From: Nakamurella antarctica
GTDB lineage: Bacteria > Actinomycetota > Actinomycetes > Mycobacteriales > Nakamurellaceae
Length of the DNA stretch: 64,000 nt
Assembly (NCBI RefSeq): GCF_003860405.1
Contig: NZ_CP034170.1
Location: forward strand, 2,666,001-2,730,000
Direction: 5' to 3'
This document shows, in pieces, positions 19,076 to 27,760 of the stretch (position 1 is the first letter of the stretch; each line of letters opens with the position of its first letter). Under the pieces are notes generated by a model. The model made no database searches. It was not told where the DNA came from and saw only the letters and a program-made list of their open reading frames with translations. A program made the translations under genes and the position numbers.

Positions 19076-20332
19076 TTGGCTAACAAGACATCCCGGACCC
19101 TGCAGGCACTCCCGGTTCCGACCGGACCCGCTGTACTGGGCCTACTGGAGCCGCTCGCCGCTGCATTGGCTGGCACGGGGCCCGCACTGCTTCCCGTGCC
19201 ATCCGGTAACCCCGCGCTCGCCGATACCCTGTGCCAGACCCTCCGAGCCGGCGAAGCCCTTGACGCCGGAGAGGACGACGACTCAGATCCCACCGCCCTC
19301 GTCATTGCCACCTCCGGCTCCAGTGGCATTCCGAAGGGGGCCCTCCTATCCACCGGGGCCCTCTCCGCATCGGCGACTGCGGCCCACTCCCGGCTCGCTG
19401 GCGACAAACCCGCCACGTGGTTGCTCGCGTTGCCCGCTCACCACATCGCTGGCATGAACGTGCTGCTGCGCGCCGCCCGGGACGGAGCGGAGCCCTGCAT
19501 CCTCGACACCGCAACAAGTTTCACCCCCGGCAAGTTCATCGCGGCGGTGCACGCGATGCCGTCCGGGCCGCGCCTTGTTTCACTTGTTCCCACGCAACTG
19601 CAGCGACTGTTGCCGGTGCCGGAGGCAATGGCGGCGCTCGCAACCTTCACCTCGGTGCTCGTTGGCGGTGCGGCTGCCACGCCCGGCCAACTCCAGCAGG
19701 CACGCGATGCTGGAGCAACCATCGTCACGAGCTACGGCATGAGCGAAACCTGCGGCGGCTGCCTCTACGACGGTCTCCCGCTCGACAGCATTGATTCCTG
19801 GGTTGACGTCCCCGCCGGAGGCCGGGTCTGGCTCTTCGGCCCCAGCGTCGCCCGCGGATACCGCGGCATGCCCGGCCACCCAGCCTTCACGACACGTCCC
19901 CCCGAACCCACCTGCAAGCGTGACGGGCGGGCACCCGCGCTGCGCCAGTTCCGTACCGACGACATTGCCCGCCGTTCGCTGGACGGTCGGGTGGAGATCA
20001 TCGGCCGTATCGACGACCTCATCATCACCGGCGGCGCCAAGATCGCCCCCATCGCTGTAGAAGCCGTCCTGGCAGCGGTTCCCGGCGTCCGAGATGTAGT
20101 GATCACGTCCATTCCCGATGACGAATGGGGCCACGTGCTCGTCGCCGTCGTAGTTGCCAACAGTCACAGCCAGCCGCCCACACTCGCCTCCCTGCGCACA
20201 GCGGCATCGTTCGTGCTGGGAACTGTCGCCGCGCCCAAACACCTGCTGTTGGTCGATGAGTTCCCAACCCGTGGCCCCGGCAAGCATGACCGTGCAGCGC
20301 TTGCCGACCTCGCGGCGCACACCCTGAAGTGA
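19076..20332 (+). CDS. menE: o-Succinylbenzoate--CoA ligase
   Basis: Adenylate-forming ligase of 418 residues activating o-succinylbenzoate for MenB. The ATP-binding loop is intact as ATSGSSGIPKGALLS, followed by ALPAHHIAGMNVLLRA, SYGMSETCGGCLYDG, FRTDDIARRSLDGRVEIIG and the C-terminal lysine block TRGPGKHDRAAL. The protein is short for the superfamily, as actinobacterial MenE usually is. TTG 19076 is chosen because GAGGA lies a few bases upstream and menB stops eleven bases before, so the two are surely co-transcribed. Confidence 0.93.
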   Translation: MANKTSRTLQALPVPTGPAVLGLLEPLAAALAGTGPALLPVPSGNPALADTLCQTLRAGEALDAGEDDDSDPTALVIATSGSSGIPKGALLSTGALSASATAAHSRLAGDKPATWLLALPAHHIAGMNVLLRAARDGAEPCILDTATSFTPGKFIAAVHAMPSGPRLVSLVPTQLQRLLPVPEAMAALATFTSVLVGGAAATPGQLQQARDAGATIVTSYGMSETCGGCLYDGLPLDSIDSWVDVPAGGRVWLFGPSVARGYRGMPGHPAFTTRPPEPTCKRDGRAPALRQFRTDDIARRSLDGRVEIIGRIDDLIITGGAKIAPIAVEAVLAAVPGVRDVVITSIPDDEWGHVLVAVVVANSHSQPPTLASLRTAASFVLGTVAAPKHLLLVDEFPTRGPGKHDRAALADLAAHTLK

Positions 20333-20465
20333 GGCTCTGGCGCCTGCTCCTCCGATCGGGCACCGTCGCACAGGATCAGCTAGTCCGCGCCGTGTTGACG
20401 CCCACCACAGCGCCCCTGACCTGCAGCGGTCGGTCCTCCGCGCCGACCCAACTAGGGTTCTAGGC

Positions 20466-21350
20466 GTGGCTACACCTGCTGATTGGCTTTCCGCTTCCCG
20501 CCCCCGCACCCTCCCCGCGGCTATCGCTCCCGTATTAGTCGGCTCCGGCTGCGGCCACGCCCTCGGCGGGTTTTCCTGGTGGAAGGCGGTGTTGTGCCTG
20601 GTAGTAGCGCTAGCGCTGCAAATCGGGGTCAACTTCGCCAACGATTATTCCGACGGTATCCGTGGTACCGACACCGACCGGGTGGGGCCGATGCGCCTCA
20701 CCGGCAGCGGCGCCGCCCGCCCCGGACAGGTCAAGGCCGCCGCCTTTCTGTTCTTTGGCATCGCGGGCGCAGCAGGTCTCACATTGGCGTTGACATCAGC
20801 CTGGTGGATCATCTTGGTCGGGATTGCAAGCATCGCCGCGGCCTGGTTTTACACCGGCGGTCCCTCGCCCTACGGATACGCCGGTTACGGCGAGGTTTTC
20901 GTTTTCGTCTTCTTCGGCCTGGTCGCCGTGACCGGAACTGCCTACATCCTCTCCGGACGCACCTCGGTCACCACGCTCGCGGGGGCCATTGGCATCGGCC
21001 TTTTAGCGTGCGCGTTGCTCGTGGCAAATAATCTGCGCGATGTCGAATCCGATACCGAGAGCGGCAAAAGGACTCTCGCTGTCCTACTCGGCGCGCCGAT
21101 GACCCGCCGGCTCTACGCCGTCATCATCGCAGTTGCGTTCTTGGCAGTTGTCGTAGTCGGAATTCGCCATCCTTGGTGCCTGATCGCGCTTTTGGCGGTG
21201 CCGCTGGCCGTGCCACCGATCCGAAGTGTGCTCGCTGGCGCCCGCGGACCGAAGCTGATCTCCGTCCTCGGCGCCACCGGACGCCTAGAACTGGTCTACG
21301 CGGTGCTTCTCACCGCTGGCCTTTTGTTGAATACAACCACGGCGGCATGA
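20466..21350 (+). CDS. menA: 1,4-Dihydroxy-2-naphthoate polyprenyltransferase
   Basis: UbiA-family membrane prenyltransferase of 294 residues that attaches the isoprenoid tail to dihydroxynaphthoate. The first aspartate-rich motif is NFANDYSDGIRGTDTDR at about residue 57-73 and the second is NNLRDVESDTESGKRTLAV at about 187-205. Eight or nine hydrophobic helices are visible. The start is GTG 20466. It lies 133 bases after menE, far enough for its own promoter, although I see no clear one. MenG and MenJ, which act after MenA, are encoded about 10 kb away on the other strand. Confidence 0.94.
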   Translation: MATPADWLSASRPRTLPAAIAPVLVGSGCGHALGGFSWWKAVLCLVVALALQIGVNFANDYSDGIRGTDTDRVGPMRLTGSGAARPGQVKAAAFLFFGIAGAAGLTLALTSAWWIILVGIASIAAAWFYTGGPSPYGYAGYGEVFVFVFFGLVAVTGTAYILSGRTSVTTLAGAIGIGLLACALLVANNLRDVESDTESGKRTLAVLLGAPMTRRLYAVIIAVAFLAVVVVGIRHPWCLIALLAVPLAVPPIRSVLAGARGPKLISVLGATGRLELVYAVLLTAGLLLNTTTAA

Positions 21351-21373
21351 CCCTGCGCCTGCTTACCGCCCGC

Positions 21374-22498
21374 TCAGCCGCGCCAGGTTCCGGTTGCTAG
21401 GAACTCCCGGACGATGCCGCGATAGGGCTGCAGATCCCAGCCCTGTTCCGCCACCCAGGCGTCGTTGTAGTACGTCTGCCCGTAGCGCTCGCCGCCATCA
21501 CACAGCAGCGTGACGATCGATCCTCGCTCGCCCGCCGCAGCCATCTGCGCAGCCAACCCGAAGGCCGCCCAGAGATGAGTCCCGGTGCTCGCGCCGACTC
21601 GTCGCTTCGTCAGCACTTCAACCTCGCGGATGGTGGCGACCGACGCGGCGTCCGGTACCTGCACCATCTCGTCGATCACCTGCCCGACGAATGACGGCTC
21701 CACGCGCGGCCGCCCGATTCCTTCGATCCGCGAGCCCACCCCGGTCCTTGTCGGATCCGAGTCGCGCCACGCTTCGAAGAACACCGACCCTTCCGGATCG
21801 GGAACGCACAATTGGGTCTGATACCCGCTGTATCGGATATGACGACCGATCGTTGCGCTTGTTCCTCCCGTTCCCGCGGCAACCACCACCCAGCGTGGAA
21901 TAGGGTGCTCCTCCTTGCTTAGCTGCGTGAAGATCGACTCCGCGATGTTGTTGTTGCTTCGCCAGTCGGTGGCACGCTCAGCGTGGGTGAACTGATCCAT
22001 ATAGTGGCCGCCGCACTCGGCAGCCAGAGCGCGCGCAACGTCATAGATTGCGCACGGGTCGTCCTCCAGGTGGCAGGTGCCGCCCTGCGCCTGGATCAGG
22101 GCGATCTTTTCCTGTGATGTTCGCGCTGGCATTACGGCGATGAACGGCACCCCGATGAGCCTGGCAAAATATGCCTCGGACACCGCGGTAGATCCCGAGG
22201 AGCTCTCTGTCACCGTGGTGTGCGAGGTCATCCAGCCGTTGCACAGCGCATAGAGAAACAGCGATCTCGCCAAACGGTGTTTGAGCGATCCGGTGACGTG
22301 GGTGGACTCATCCTTGAGGTACAAATCGACACCCAGGGAGGTCGGCAACGGGAATCGAATGAGGTGCGTGTCGGCGCTTCGCTGTGCGTCAGCCTCGATC
22401 TTGTGGACTGCTGACGCCACCCATTCCCGTTCGGCCGGATCGACGCGGCTCAACGAGATGGTGTGATCGGGCACGCTCGCTGGGATGTCAGTCGTCAT
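21374..22498 (-). CDS. cds1: PLP-dependent L-cysteine desulfhydrase (Cds1-like)
   Basis: Fold-type II PLP enzyme of 374 residues. The PLP lysine is Lys73 in [14 protein letters not shown], the asparagine loop of cysteine synthases is replaced by [20 protein letters not shown], and the phosphate-binding loop is [19 protein letters not shown]. This variant, with ESSSGST, matches M. tuberculosis Cds1 (Rv3684), which breaks cysteine to sulfide, ammonia and pyruvate. Sulfide release supports respiration and redox balance in that organism. A cysteine or cystathionine synthase role cannot be excluded by sequence alone. It is convergent with menA, 23 bases apart. Confidence 0.8.
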   Translation of the reverse strand: MTTDIPASVPDHTISLSRVDPAEREWVASAVHKIEADAQRSADTHLIRFPLPTSLGVDLYLKDESTHVTGSLKHRLARSLFLYALCNGWMTSHTTVTESSSGSTAVSEAYFARLIGVPFIAVMPARTSQEKIALIQAQGGTCHLEDDPCAIYDVARALAAECGGHYMDQFTHAERATDWRSNNNIAESIFTQLSKEEHPIPRWVVVAAGTGGTSATIGRHIRYSGYQTQLCVPDPEGSVFFEAWRDSDPTRTGVGSRIEGIGRPRVEPSFVGQVIDEMVQVPDAASVATIREVEVLTKRRVGASTGTHLWAAFGLAAQMAAAGERGSIVTLLCDGGERYGQTYYNDAWVAEQGWDLQPYRGIVREFLATGTWRG

Positions 22499-22535
22499 TT
22501 GAGCAGCCTAAGGCCGCCGAGACCTCTCGCGTGCT

Positions 22536-22982
22536 TCAGTCCCCGCGTAGCGCCGCTCGCAGGTTGGCGCGCTCGACGTTGCGCGATGTCTCGAGCGCCG
22601 CGGAGAGTTCGTTACGCGGCTTCGTCAACACCAGCAGAGACAATGGCATCTGCATGATGATGCCGAATACCAGTGCCACAATCGGCGGCAGGAAGATGCT
22701 CACCACGGCAGTGACGACAACTATGAGAAGCAGCCGCCACGCCGTGTACACGGCAATGGCCTTCCGCAGCCGCTTCTTCGACGCAGGGCTGGCTGCCAGC
22801 GACACAGTGCCCGTGGGAGGAGCTGCTGCGGTAGCCGCGGCGCGGCCATCGACAACGCCGGCTGGCTCGGAGTCCGGCTCAGTCCGCGCGAAGCCCGCCA
22901 GTGGTGCGGATGCACCCTGGTCGACAGATTGGTTGTGCGGATTTCCGGGCTTGACCGGATGATTCTCGTCAGTGGGTTCCAC
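22536..22982 (-). CDS. DUF4229 membrane protein
   Basis: A 148-residue protein with a low-complexity N-terminus (about 65 residues, Ala/Pro/Glu-rich) and two membrane helices (AWRLLLIVVVTAVVSIFL and IVALVFGIIMQMPLSLLVL), then a short basic/acidic tail ending in SRNVERANLRAALRGD. This is the DUF4229 layout; members are often encoded near menA/menE in actinobacteria. Function unknown. The start is GTG 22982. It sits between cds1 and an Lrp regulator on the same strand. Confidence 0.75.
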   Translation of the reverse strand: MEPTDENHPVKPGNPHNQSVDQGASAPLAGFARTEPDSEPAGVVDGRAAATAAAPPTGTVSLAASPASKKRLRKAIAVYTAWRLLLIVVVTAVVSIFLPPIVALVFGIIMQMPLSLLVLTKPRNELSAALETSRNVERANLRAALRGD

Positions 22983-23039
22983 ACATCCCAGGGTAGGCGA
23001 GCCAGCCCCGCGGCGACGGAAAGCCTGACCGTTAGTGAG

Positions 23040-23540
23040 CTACTTCGCAGATCCTCGACCGCTGGCGGGCGATCCGCCGGCGTCCTCACCCGGGCTGGTC
23101 AGTCGATGTTGTCGTCCCTCAAACCACGTGGAGAGCACCACCGTCGTTCTGGTGCGAGCGACACCATCAATGGCCCGCAAGCGCCCGAGCATCAGGTGCA
23201 AGTCGTCGACCGACGGCACCCGGACGGTGACTACAAACGCCTCATTGCCGGCGACACCGTAGCAACTCTCGATTTCCGGAAAGGTTTCCAACGCCCGTGC
23301 GATATCGGAGTCCTTGCCGTTTTCCCCCGGTTCGATGGCAATCATTGCGGTTACTCCGAATCCGACAGCTGCCGCCGCCACCACCGCGCGATAGCCGGTG
23401 ATGACGCCTGAGGACTCGAGTTTTGCCACCCGCTCATGCACCGCAGACGACGAAAGCCCCACTGCCCTGGCCAACTCCGCGTAACTGGCCCGCCCATCGG
23501 CGCGAAGCGCATCAATGAGTTGCTTGTCGAGATGGTCCAT
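23040..23540 (-). CDS. Lrp/AsnC-family transcriptional regulator
   Basis: A 166-residue regulator. The N-terminal HTH (LDKQLIDALRADGRASYAEL, then ARAVGLSSSAVHERVAKLES) is followed by a RAM/AsnC effector domain (VTAMIAIEPGENGKDSDIAR, EIESCYGVAGNEAFVVTVRV). Such proteins form octamers and bind amino acids. The upstream cds1 homologue acts on cysteine, so a sulfur amino acid is a plausible effector, but that is inference. The start is ATG 23540. A 662-base gap separates it from bldC, so its promoter lies there. Confidence 0.9.
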   Translation of the reverse strand: MDHLDKQLIDALRADGRASYAELARAVGLSSSAVHERVAKLESSGVITGYRAVVAAAAVGFGVTAMIAIEPGENGKDSDIARALETFPEIESCYGVAGNEAFVVTVRVPSVDDLHLMLGRLRAIDGVARTRTTVVLSTWFEGRQHRLTSPGEDAGGSPASGRGSAK

Positions 23541-24202
23541 GATCGTAAGTTGCCTCTCTGCAGCGTGAGTATTTGCCGGTTGCGCCTCAGCTCCTCATTT
23601 TAGGGCGCCGCACTTCTCCCGTTCCCTCCAAATGCCGGAGAGCCTACGGCGCCGATCGACGCGACTTCTCACCCGCTGTCTACAGATGCTCAACAGACCG
23701 TAGTCACATCACTGACCTGCAAGCACTCGGCACACACTACGACTCTGACGGATTATTTCAAGGTCGATTCCATCACGGACGGACTTAAACGCACGCGCGG
23801 GTGGAAAGCACTGGCGTCCTTCAGCACAGATAAAGGAGAAAGCCACAGGAATTCAACAAAATCTAACAAGCAATTTCGGCGGCATTGCCCCCCGGCCCCG
23901 AATCTGCACCGTTCGCCAGAAAAAACTTTGCAAGTTTTTTTGCATTCGCTCTGTTGACATTGAATCCTCTTTTCACTCCTTAGAGCATTGGGCCACCGAT
24001 ACAGCCGTATGTTTGATGTGAACTTTGTGCCCTAATTCACTGTTAGTTGTAGGCCGCTGAGCCATTCGGGTAACAGTCAAACCTCGCGAAATGCCCTTTG
24101 TCGCCGACGTTCGATATTGAGTATTTGGCGTCGTATGTCGCATACTCGACGTACTGCCGCTTGGCAGGATGGCCAGTTGAGGCCCAATGAGGAGGCGGCA
24201 GC
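23541..24202. promoter_or_regulatory. Long AT-richer intergenic region upstream of bldC and the Lrp gene
   Basis: The 662 bases hold no convincing gene. GC content drops clearly between about 23820 and 24060. A TTGACA hexamer at 23954-23959 could be a -35 box for bldC, but no good -10 follows at standard spacing. At 24119-24147 GAGTAT and ATACTC face each other across 17 bases and enclose a TATG/CATA core, about 55 bases before the bldC start. The bldC gene commonly has a long leader, and the region may carry several regulatory sites. Confidence 0.45.
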
Positions 24203-24406
24203 ATGTCGATCGAAACTAGCGAACGACTTTTGACCCCTGGAGAAGTGGCACTGATGTTCCGGGTCGACCCCAAGACGGTGACACGCTGGGCATCAGCAGG
24301 CAGAATCGGATCTATTCGGACGCCGGGCGGGCACAGGCGATTCCGCGAGGCCGAAGTCCGTTCCATGCTCGAGAAGCTCACTGAGGACGCGCGGTACAGC
24401 GCTTAA
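24203..24406 (+). CDS. bldC: BldC, MerR-like developmental regulator
   Basis: A 67-residue protein consisting of a single winged-HTH of the MerR type: LLTPGEVALMFRVDPKTVTR at residues 9-28, then WASAGRIGSIRTPGGHRRFR. It is nearly the family consensus. In Streptomyces BldC binds direct repeats cooperatively and delays development; in non-sporulating actinobacteria its role is less defined. The ribosome site GAGGAGG is strong, and ATG 24203 is the family start. A terminator-like hairpin follows at 24455-24500. Confidence 0.96.
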   Translation: MSIETSERLLTPGEVALMFRVDPKTVTRWASAGRIGSIRTPGGHRRFREAEVRSMLEKLTEDARYSA

Positions 24407-24454
24407 CACTGGGCGAGTACCAGGCCCCGAGCACTCGAGCTCGGCAGGAACTAA

Positions 24455-24500
24455 GGCTGTGAGGTAAGGAATTGATGGCAGATTCCATTCCCTCACAGCC
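24455..24500 (+). terminator. Hairpin downstream of bldC
   Basis: GGCTGTGAGG (24455-24464) pairs perfectly with CCTCACAGCC (24491-24500), and an inner AAGGAAT/ATTCC pairing shortens the loop. No strong T-run follows, so it may be a factor-assisted or weak terminator. Confidence 0.65.
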
Positions 24501-24604
24501 TTCCTGCGTATCTGGCCCCTATCACTGGCCCACCACCTGCCCGCTGGGCGTGTGGGTATCCTGGAAGTACCCGTAGGTATCCTGAAAAGCAGAAGGAGGA
24601 GTTC

Positions 24605-24826
24605 ATGCCATATCTGCTCATAGCGTTGTTAGTAGCCATGTTGGTGGTTGGTTTAACTTGGCGCGGTTTGGGCTCCCAAGGGGATGGATCCGGCGGTAAC
24701 GGGGGAACGCCCCGCCCACGCCCGCGGCCCAGACCCACTCGCCCGGTAGCACCGGACGACGACGCGGACTTCCTGAACGAAATTGACCGCAAACTCCGCG
24801 GCGGTGGCGGCGAAGATAAGAGCTAG
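24605..24826 (+). CDS. Small membrane protein, unknown function
   Basis: A 73-residue protein with an N-terminal membrane helix (residues 2-17, PYLLIALLVAMLVVGL), a Gly/Pro/Arg-rich linker and an acidic tail (DDDADFLNEIDRKL). AGAAGGAGGAG immediately upstream is a strong ribosome site, and a strong terminator follows 15 bases after the stop, which together make it a real gene. I do not recognise a characterised family. Confidence 0.75.
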   Translation: MPYLLIALLVAMLVVGLTWRGLGSQGDGSGGNGGTPRPRPRPRPTRPVAPDDDADFLNEIDRKLRGGGGEDKS

Positions 24827-24841
24827 AACCTCAGTTAACAC

Positions 24842-24893
24842 ATGCAAGCGGGGCCGGTGCGATGAATATTCGCGCCGGCCCCGCTTGCATTTC
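24842..24893. terminator. Strong intrinsic terminator
   Basis: ATGCAAGCGGGGCCGG (24842-24857) pairs without mismatch with CCGGCCCCGCTTGCAT (24875-24890), followed by TTTCCC. It lies between the small membrane protein gene and the convergent ccsB end and could serve both. Confidence 0.9.
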
Positions 24894-24934
24894 CCTAGCT
24901 CACACAACAACTTCGGTTCAAGGCTTGGTTGAAC

Positions 24935-25984
24935 CTAGTTCAGCCCGGCGTAAGAGTGCAGCCCAGCCACCACAATGTTGATGAAGAACAGGTTGAACAG
25001 CACCGTCACGAACCCGAACACCGAGATCCAAGCGGCCCGCGAACCACGCCAGCCAGCGGTAGACCGCGCGTGCAGATACGCCGCGTAGACCACCCACGTC
25101 ACAAATGCGCAGGTTTCTTTCGGATCCCAGTTCCAGTAGCGGCCCCACGCCACCTCGGCCCAGAGAGCGCCGGTGATGACGGCGAAGGTGAACAGGGGGA
25201 AGGCCATAATTGCGGTGCGGTAAGCGATGCGGTCGAGTGTCGCGAGCTCAGGAAGTTTCGCCCAGACCGACTTGGGGTTACTGCCCTTGCGCTCGAAACG
25301 CGCCCGCTGCACGTACAGCAGTGAGGCGACCCCGGAGAACATCAGGATCCCACTGGACAGCGACACCGTGCTGACGTGGATCCACTTCCAATAAGACTTA
25401 AGAGCCGGCTGAACGTCCATTGCTTCGACGTGCAGCACGGCGCCGGCAACGTACATCAGAATAATGACGGGCACCATGACGAAAACCCCGATGGCCAGCG
25501 TGCGCTGCCGGATTTTGAAGAACAGCCATGCGCCGACCGCGGTGGCGCAAATCAGCGAGGTGAACTCGTACATGTTGCCCAGCGGCACGCGACCCGCTGC
25601 CATCCCTCGGGTCACGATGGAGACGATGTGGGCCAAGAAACCGAGAACCGTGACGACCAGCGCAACCTTGCCAAAGCGCTCACCCCAGCCCGGTTCGCTG
25701 GCCTTATCAACGCGGCCGATGCTTTCGTGCGGCATCGCGGTACCGATCACGGGATCGCCGGTCGGGGTGCCGTCTTTCGTCAGGTAGCCACCCGCGGCGC
25801 CAACACTTGCGTATTCACGGGCGGACATTTCGACACCGACCTCGGCAGAGGCATGAGCCAGTGCCCTCTTGCTCCGTTGGGAGGAAAATTCCACCGCGGC
25901 GCACAGGAGGGCCAGCGTGTAGCTGGCGGCAGCAGCTCCGAAGAGCTGATCGGACACAGTCGCAAGTCCAGCATCAATTGTCAT
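24935..25984 (-). CDS. ccsB: Cytochrome c biogenesis protein CcsB/ResC (heme handling, system II)
   Basis: A 349-residue polytopic membrane protein that, with ResB, moves heme across the membrane and ligates it to apocytochrome c. The tryptophan-rich heme motif WGRYWNWDPKETCAFVTW is near the C-terminus, and conserved histidines lie in FLAHIVSIVTRGMAAGRVPL and YWKWIHVSTVSLSSGILMF. About eight helices are visible. ATG 25984 is the family start; twelve more open codons lie upstream. It is the last gene of the resA-ccdA-resB-ccsB set, 51 bases after resB. Confidence 0.93.
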   Translation of the reverse strand: MTIDAGLATVSDQLFGAAAASYTLALLCAAVEFSSQRSKRALAHASAEVGVEMSAREYASVGAAGGYLTKDGTPTGDPVIGTAMPHESIGRVDKASEPGWGERFGKVALVVTVLGFLAHIVSIVTRGMAAGRVPLGNMYEFTSLICATAVGAWLFFKIRQRTLAIGVFVMVPVIILMYVAGAVLHVEAMDVQPALKSYWKWIHVSTVSLSSGILMFSGVASLLYVQRARFERKGSNPKSVWAKLPELATLDRIAYRTAIMAFPLFTFAVITGALWAEVAWGRYWNWDPKETCAFVTWVVYAAYLHARSTAGWRGSRAAWISVFGFVTVLFNLFFINIVVAGLHSYAGLN

Positions 25985-26035
25985 GTTCGCGTTCCGGCCT
26001 TTCAGGGGTGCAGCGTGCACCCTCTACGATACGTC

Positions 26036-27760
26036 TCATCGGCGCGCGACGGCTGCGCTTTTGGTCTTCGTCACAGGCAACGCCAGCAACGAGGTGAACT
26101 CTTCGCCGTACCCTGCTTGGTCGGTCCGCGCCAATCCGCCTACCTGCACGAACGAACCGTAAACAGGGCCAGTACCATCGGCCCCAGCCGGCAGGATCCG
26201 GAACCATACCCGCCGCCGTTTGATGGTTAACGAGGCCATCAAGCCCATCAGCAGTGTGATGGCAAACACCAACGCGTACCCCTGCGCCGGATCGTAAGAG
26301 GTCTGCATGGAGACCCACTCCTTGTAGCCGGTGAACTCAATGACGGTGCCATCGTCGATGGTCATTGATTCACCGGTCGAAAGATTCGCCCGAGTCAACT
26401 TCTTGAGTTCGCCGTTGGCGACCTGGCCTGGGTCAATGGCATAGACGGACTGAGCTGCGCCATCCTCCAACCCCAAGTTGCCTCGGTAGATCTGGATGGC
26501 CACACCAGGGTTATCCGGAGCGGGGAAGCCGGAGGTCATGATGTTCGTGCCGTGGGACATCACCGCTGTCGGCGCGAAGATCCCGACAATCGCGAGCTGC
26601 CGGTTGCGCACCTCCTTGCCCACATACCCCGGAGGGTCAGTGATCTTGACGGCGCCTTCGGACGTCAGGTTTCCGTCTTGGGTCTGGAACGGCTGCTCGT
26701 ACTCACGCATTTGGCCATTGGGGTAGGTGACCTTGAACGTCGGGGTGAATCCGTGCCCGATCAGATACAACCGCTCCCCGTCCACCCGTAGCGGATCGTT
26801 GACGCGCAGGTTGTACTGTTGCGGCGCCGCCGAAGCCGAGGCGGTATAGGTCAGGTCGGACGAGAACGAACTTGCCATCCCGTTGGGATTGTAGGCGGCA
26901 GTGAACTTGTCGACCGTCGCGCAGAACGGCGCCATCGCCGTGCCATCCACTAGTAGCCCGGGCCGGAAGTTGTCATAGGCGGCAGGTGATCCGGAGCAGA
27001 AAGTTTGGCCTTCGGTGACGATGAGGCTGCCCTCGAAGCCGAACATTTTCCCGACCGCAATCGCCGCGAGCAGTCCCAGCAAGGAGACGTGGAACACCAG
27101 GTTGCCCACTTCGCGTAGGTAGCCCTTCTCTGCGCTCACGGTGACGACGCCACCGGGCTCGCTGCGCCTCGTCAGGCGCCACCCCCGCAGCCCCGCCTCG
27201 ATCTGGCCGGCCACCTCGTCCGGGTTCCGCTTATCCGCCAGGCGGACCTGCCCGTGGTGCGGCAGCCGCGCCAAGTTGCGGGGTGTGGCCACCGGTTTCG
27301 ACCGGATCTGCCCTACAAACTCCCAGCTACGCGGAACCAAGCACCCGATTAACGAAATAAACAGCAGAAGATAAATCGCCGCATACCAGGGCGAGCCGAA
27401 GACTCCGAAGAAGCCCAACCGGTTGAGCCAAGGCCCGAGCGTCGGATAGTCGAGGATGTACTGCGCCGTCTTGGCGGTGTTCAAGTTCCACTGCGGCAGC
27501 AGCGCCCCGGGAAGTGAAGCGAGCGCGAGCATAAAGAGCAGGATCAACGCGACCCGCATGCTGGTGAGCTGACGCCACACATTGCGCAGGAACTGAAGAA
27601 CCGACCGGGCCAGTCCGGGAGCCGCGGGCAAAGTGGCACCGCCTGAACCCGCACCGCCTGTACCCGCACCGCCTGTACCAGCACCGCCTGCTTCTGGGTC
27701 GCCGCCTTCCTCACCCGGTATCACGTCCAACCGGACGTGCGTCGAGTCGCGCCGGCTCAC
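26036..27760 (-). CDS. resB: Cytochrome c biogenesis protein ResB
   Basis: A 574-residue partner of CcsB. Membrane helices are visible at the N-terminal third (MRVALILLFMLALASLPGAL, YAAIYLLLFISLIGCLVP, VFHVSLLGLLAAIAVGKMFG), then a large extracytoplasmic domain, then a last helix (ALVFAITLLMGLMASLTI). FRPGLLVDG and DPLRVDGERLYLIGHGF are typical ResB blocks. GTG 27760 overlaps the ccdA stop. The N-terminal cytoplasmic stretch contains an Ala-Gly-Thr-Gly-Gly repeat coded by 15-bp units at about 27645-27693. The same gene order occurs in M. tuberculosis (Rv0525-Rv0529). Confidence 0.93.
   Translation of the reverse strand: MSRRDSTHVRLDVIPGEEGGDPEAGGAGTGGAGTGGAGSGGATLPAAPGLARSVLQFLRNVWRQLTSMRVALILLFMLALASLPGALLPQWNLNTAKTAQYILDYPTLGPWLNRLGFFGVFGSPWYAAIYLLLFISLIGCLVPRSWEFVGQIRSKPVATPRNLARLPHHGQVRLADKRNPDEVAGQIEAGLRGWRLTRRSEPGGVVTVSAEKGYLREVGNLVFHVSLLGLLAAIAVGKMFGFEGSLIVTEGQTFCSGSPAAYDNFRPGLLVDGTAMAPFCATVDKFTAAYNPNGMASSFSSDLTYTASASAAPQQYNLRVNDPLRVDGERLYLIGHGFTPTFKVTYPNGQMREYEQPFQTQDGNLTSEGAVKITDPPGYVGKEVRNRQLAIVGIFAPTAVMSHGTNIMTSGFPAPDNPGVAIQIYRGNLGLEDGAAQSVYAIDPGQVANGELKKLTRANLSTGESMTIDDGTVIEFTGYKEWVSMQTSYDPAQGYALVFAITLLMGLMASLTIKRRRVWFRILPAGADGTGPVYGSFVQVGGLARTDQAGYGEEFTSLLALPVTKTKSAAVARR

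Noticed and set aside
19580-20641. 353-residue open frame antisense to menE and menA
   Set aside because: Its composition is typical of antisense high-GC frames and the two genes on the other strand are certain.
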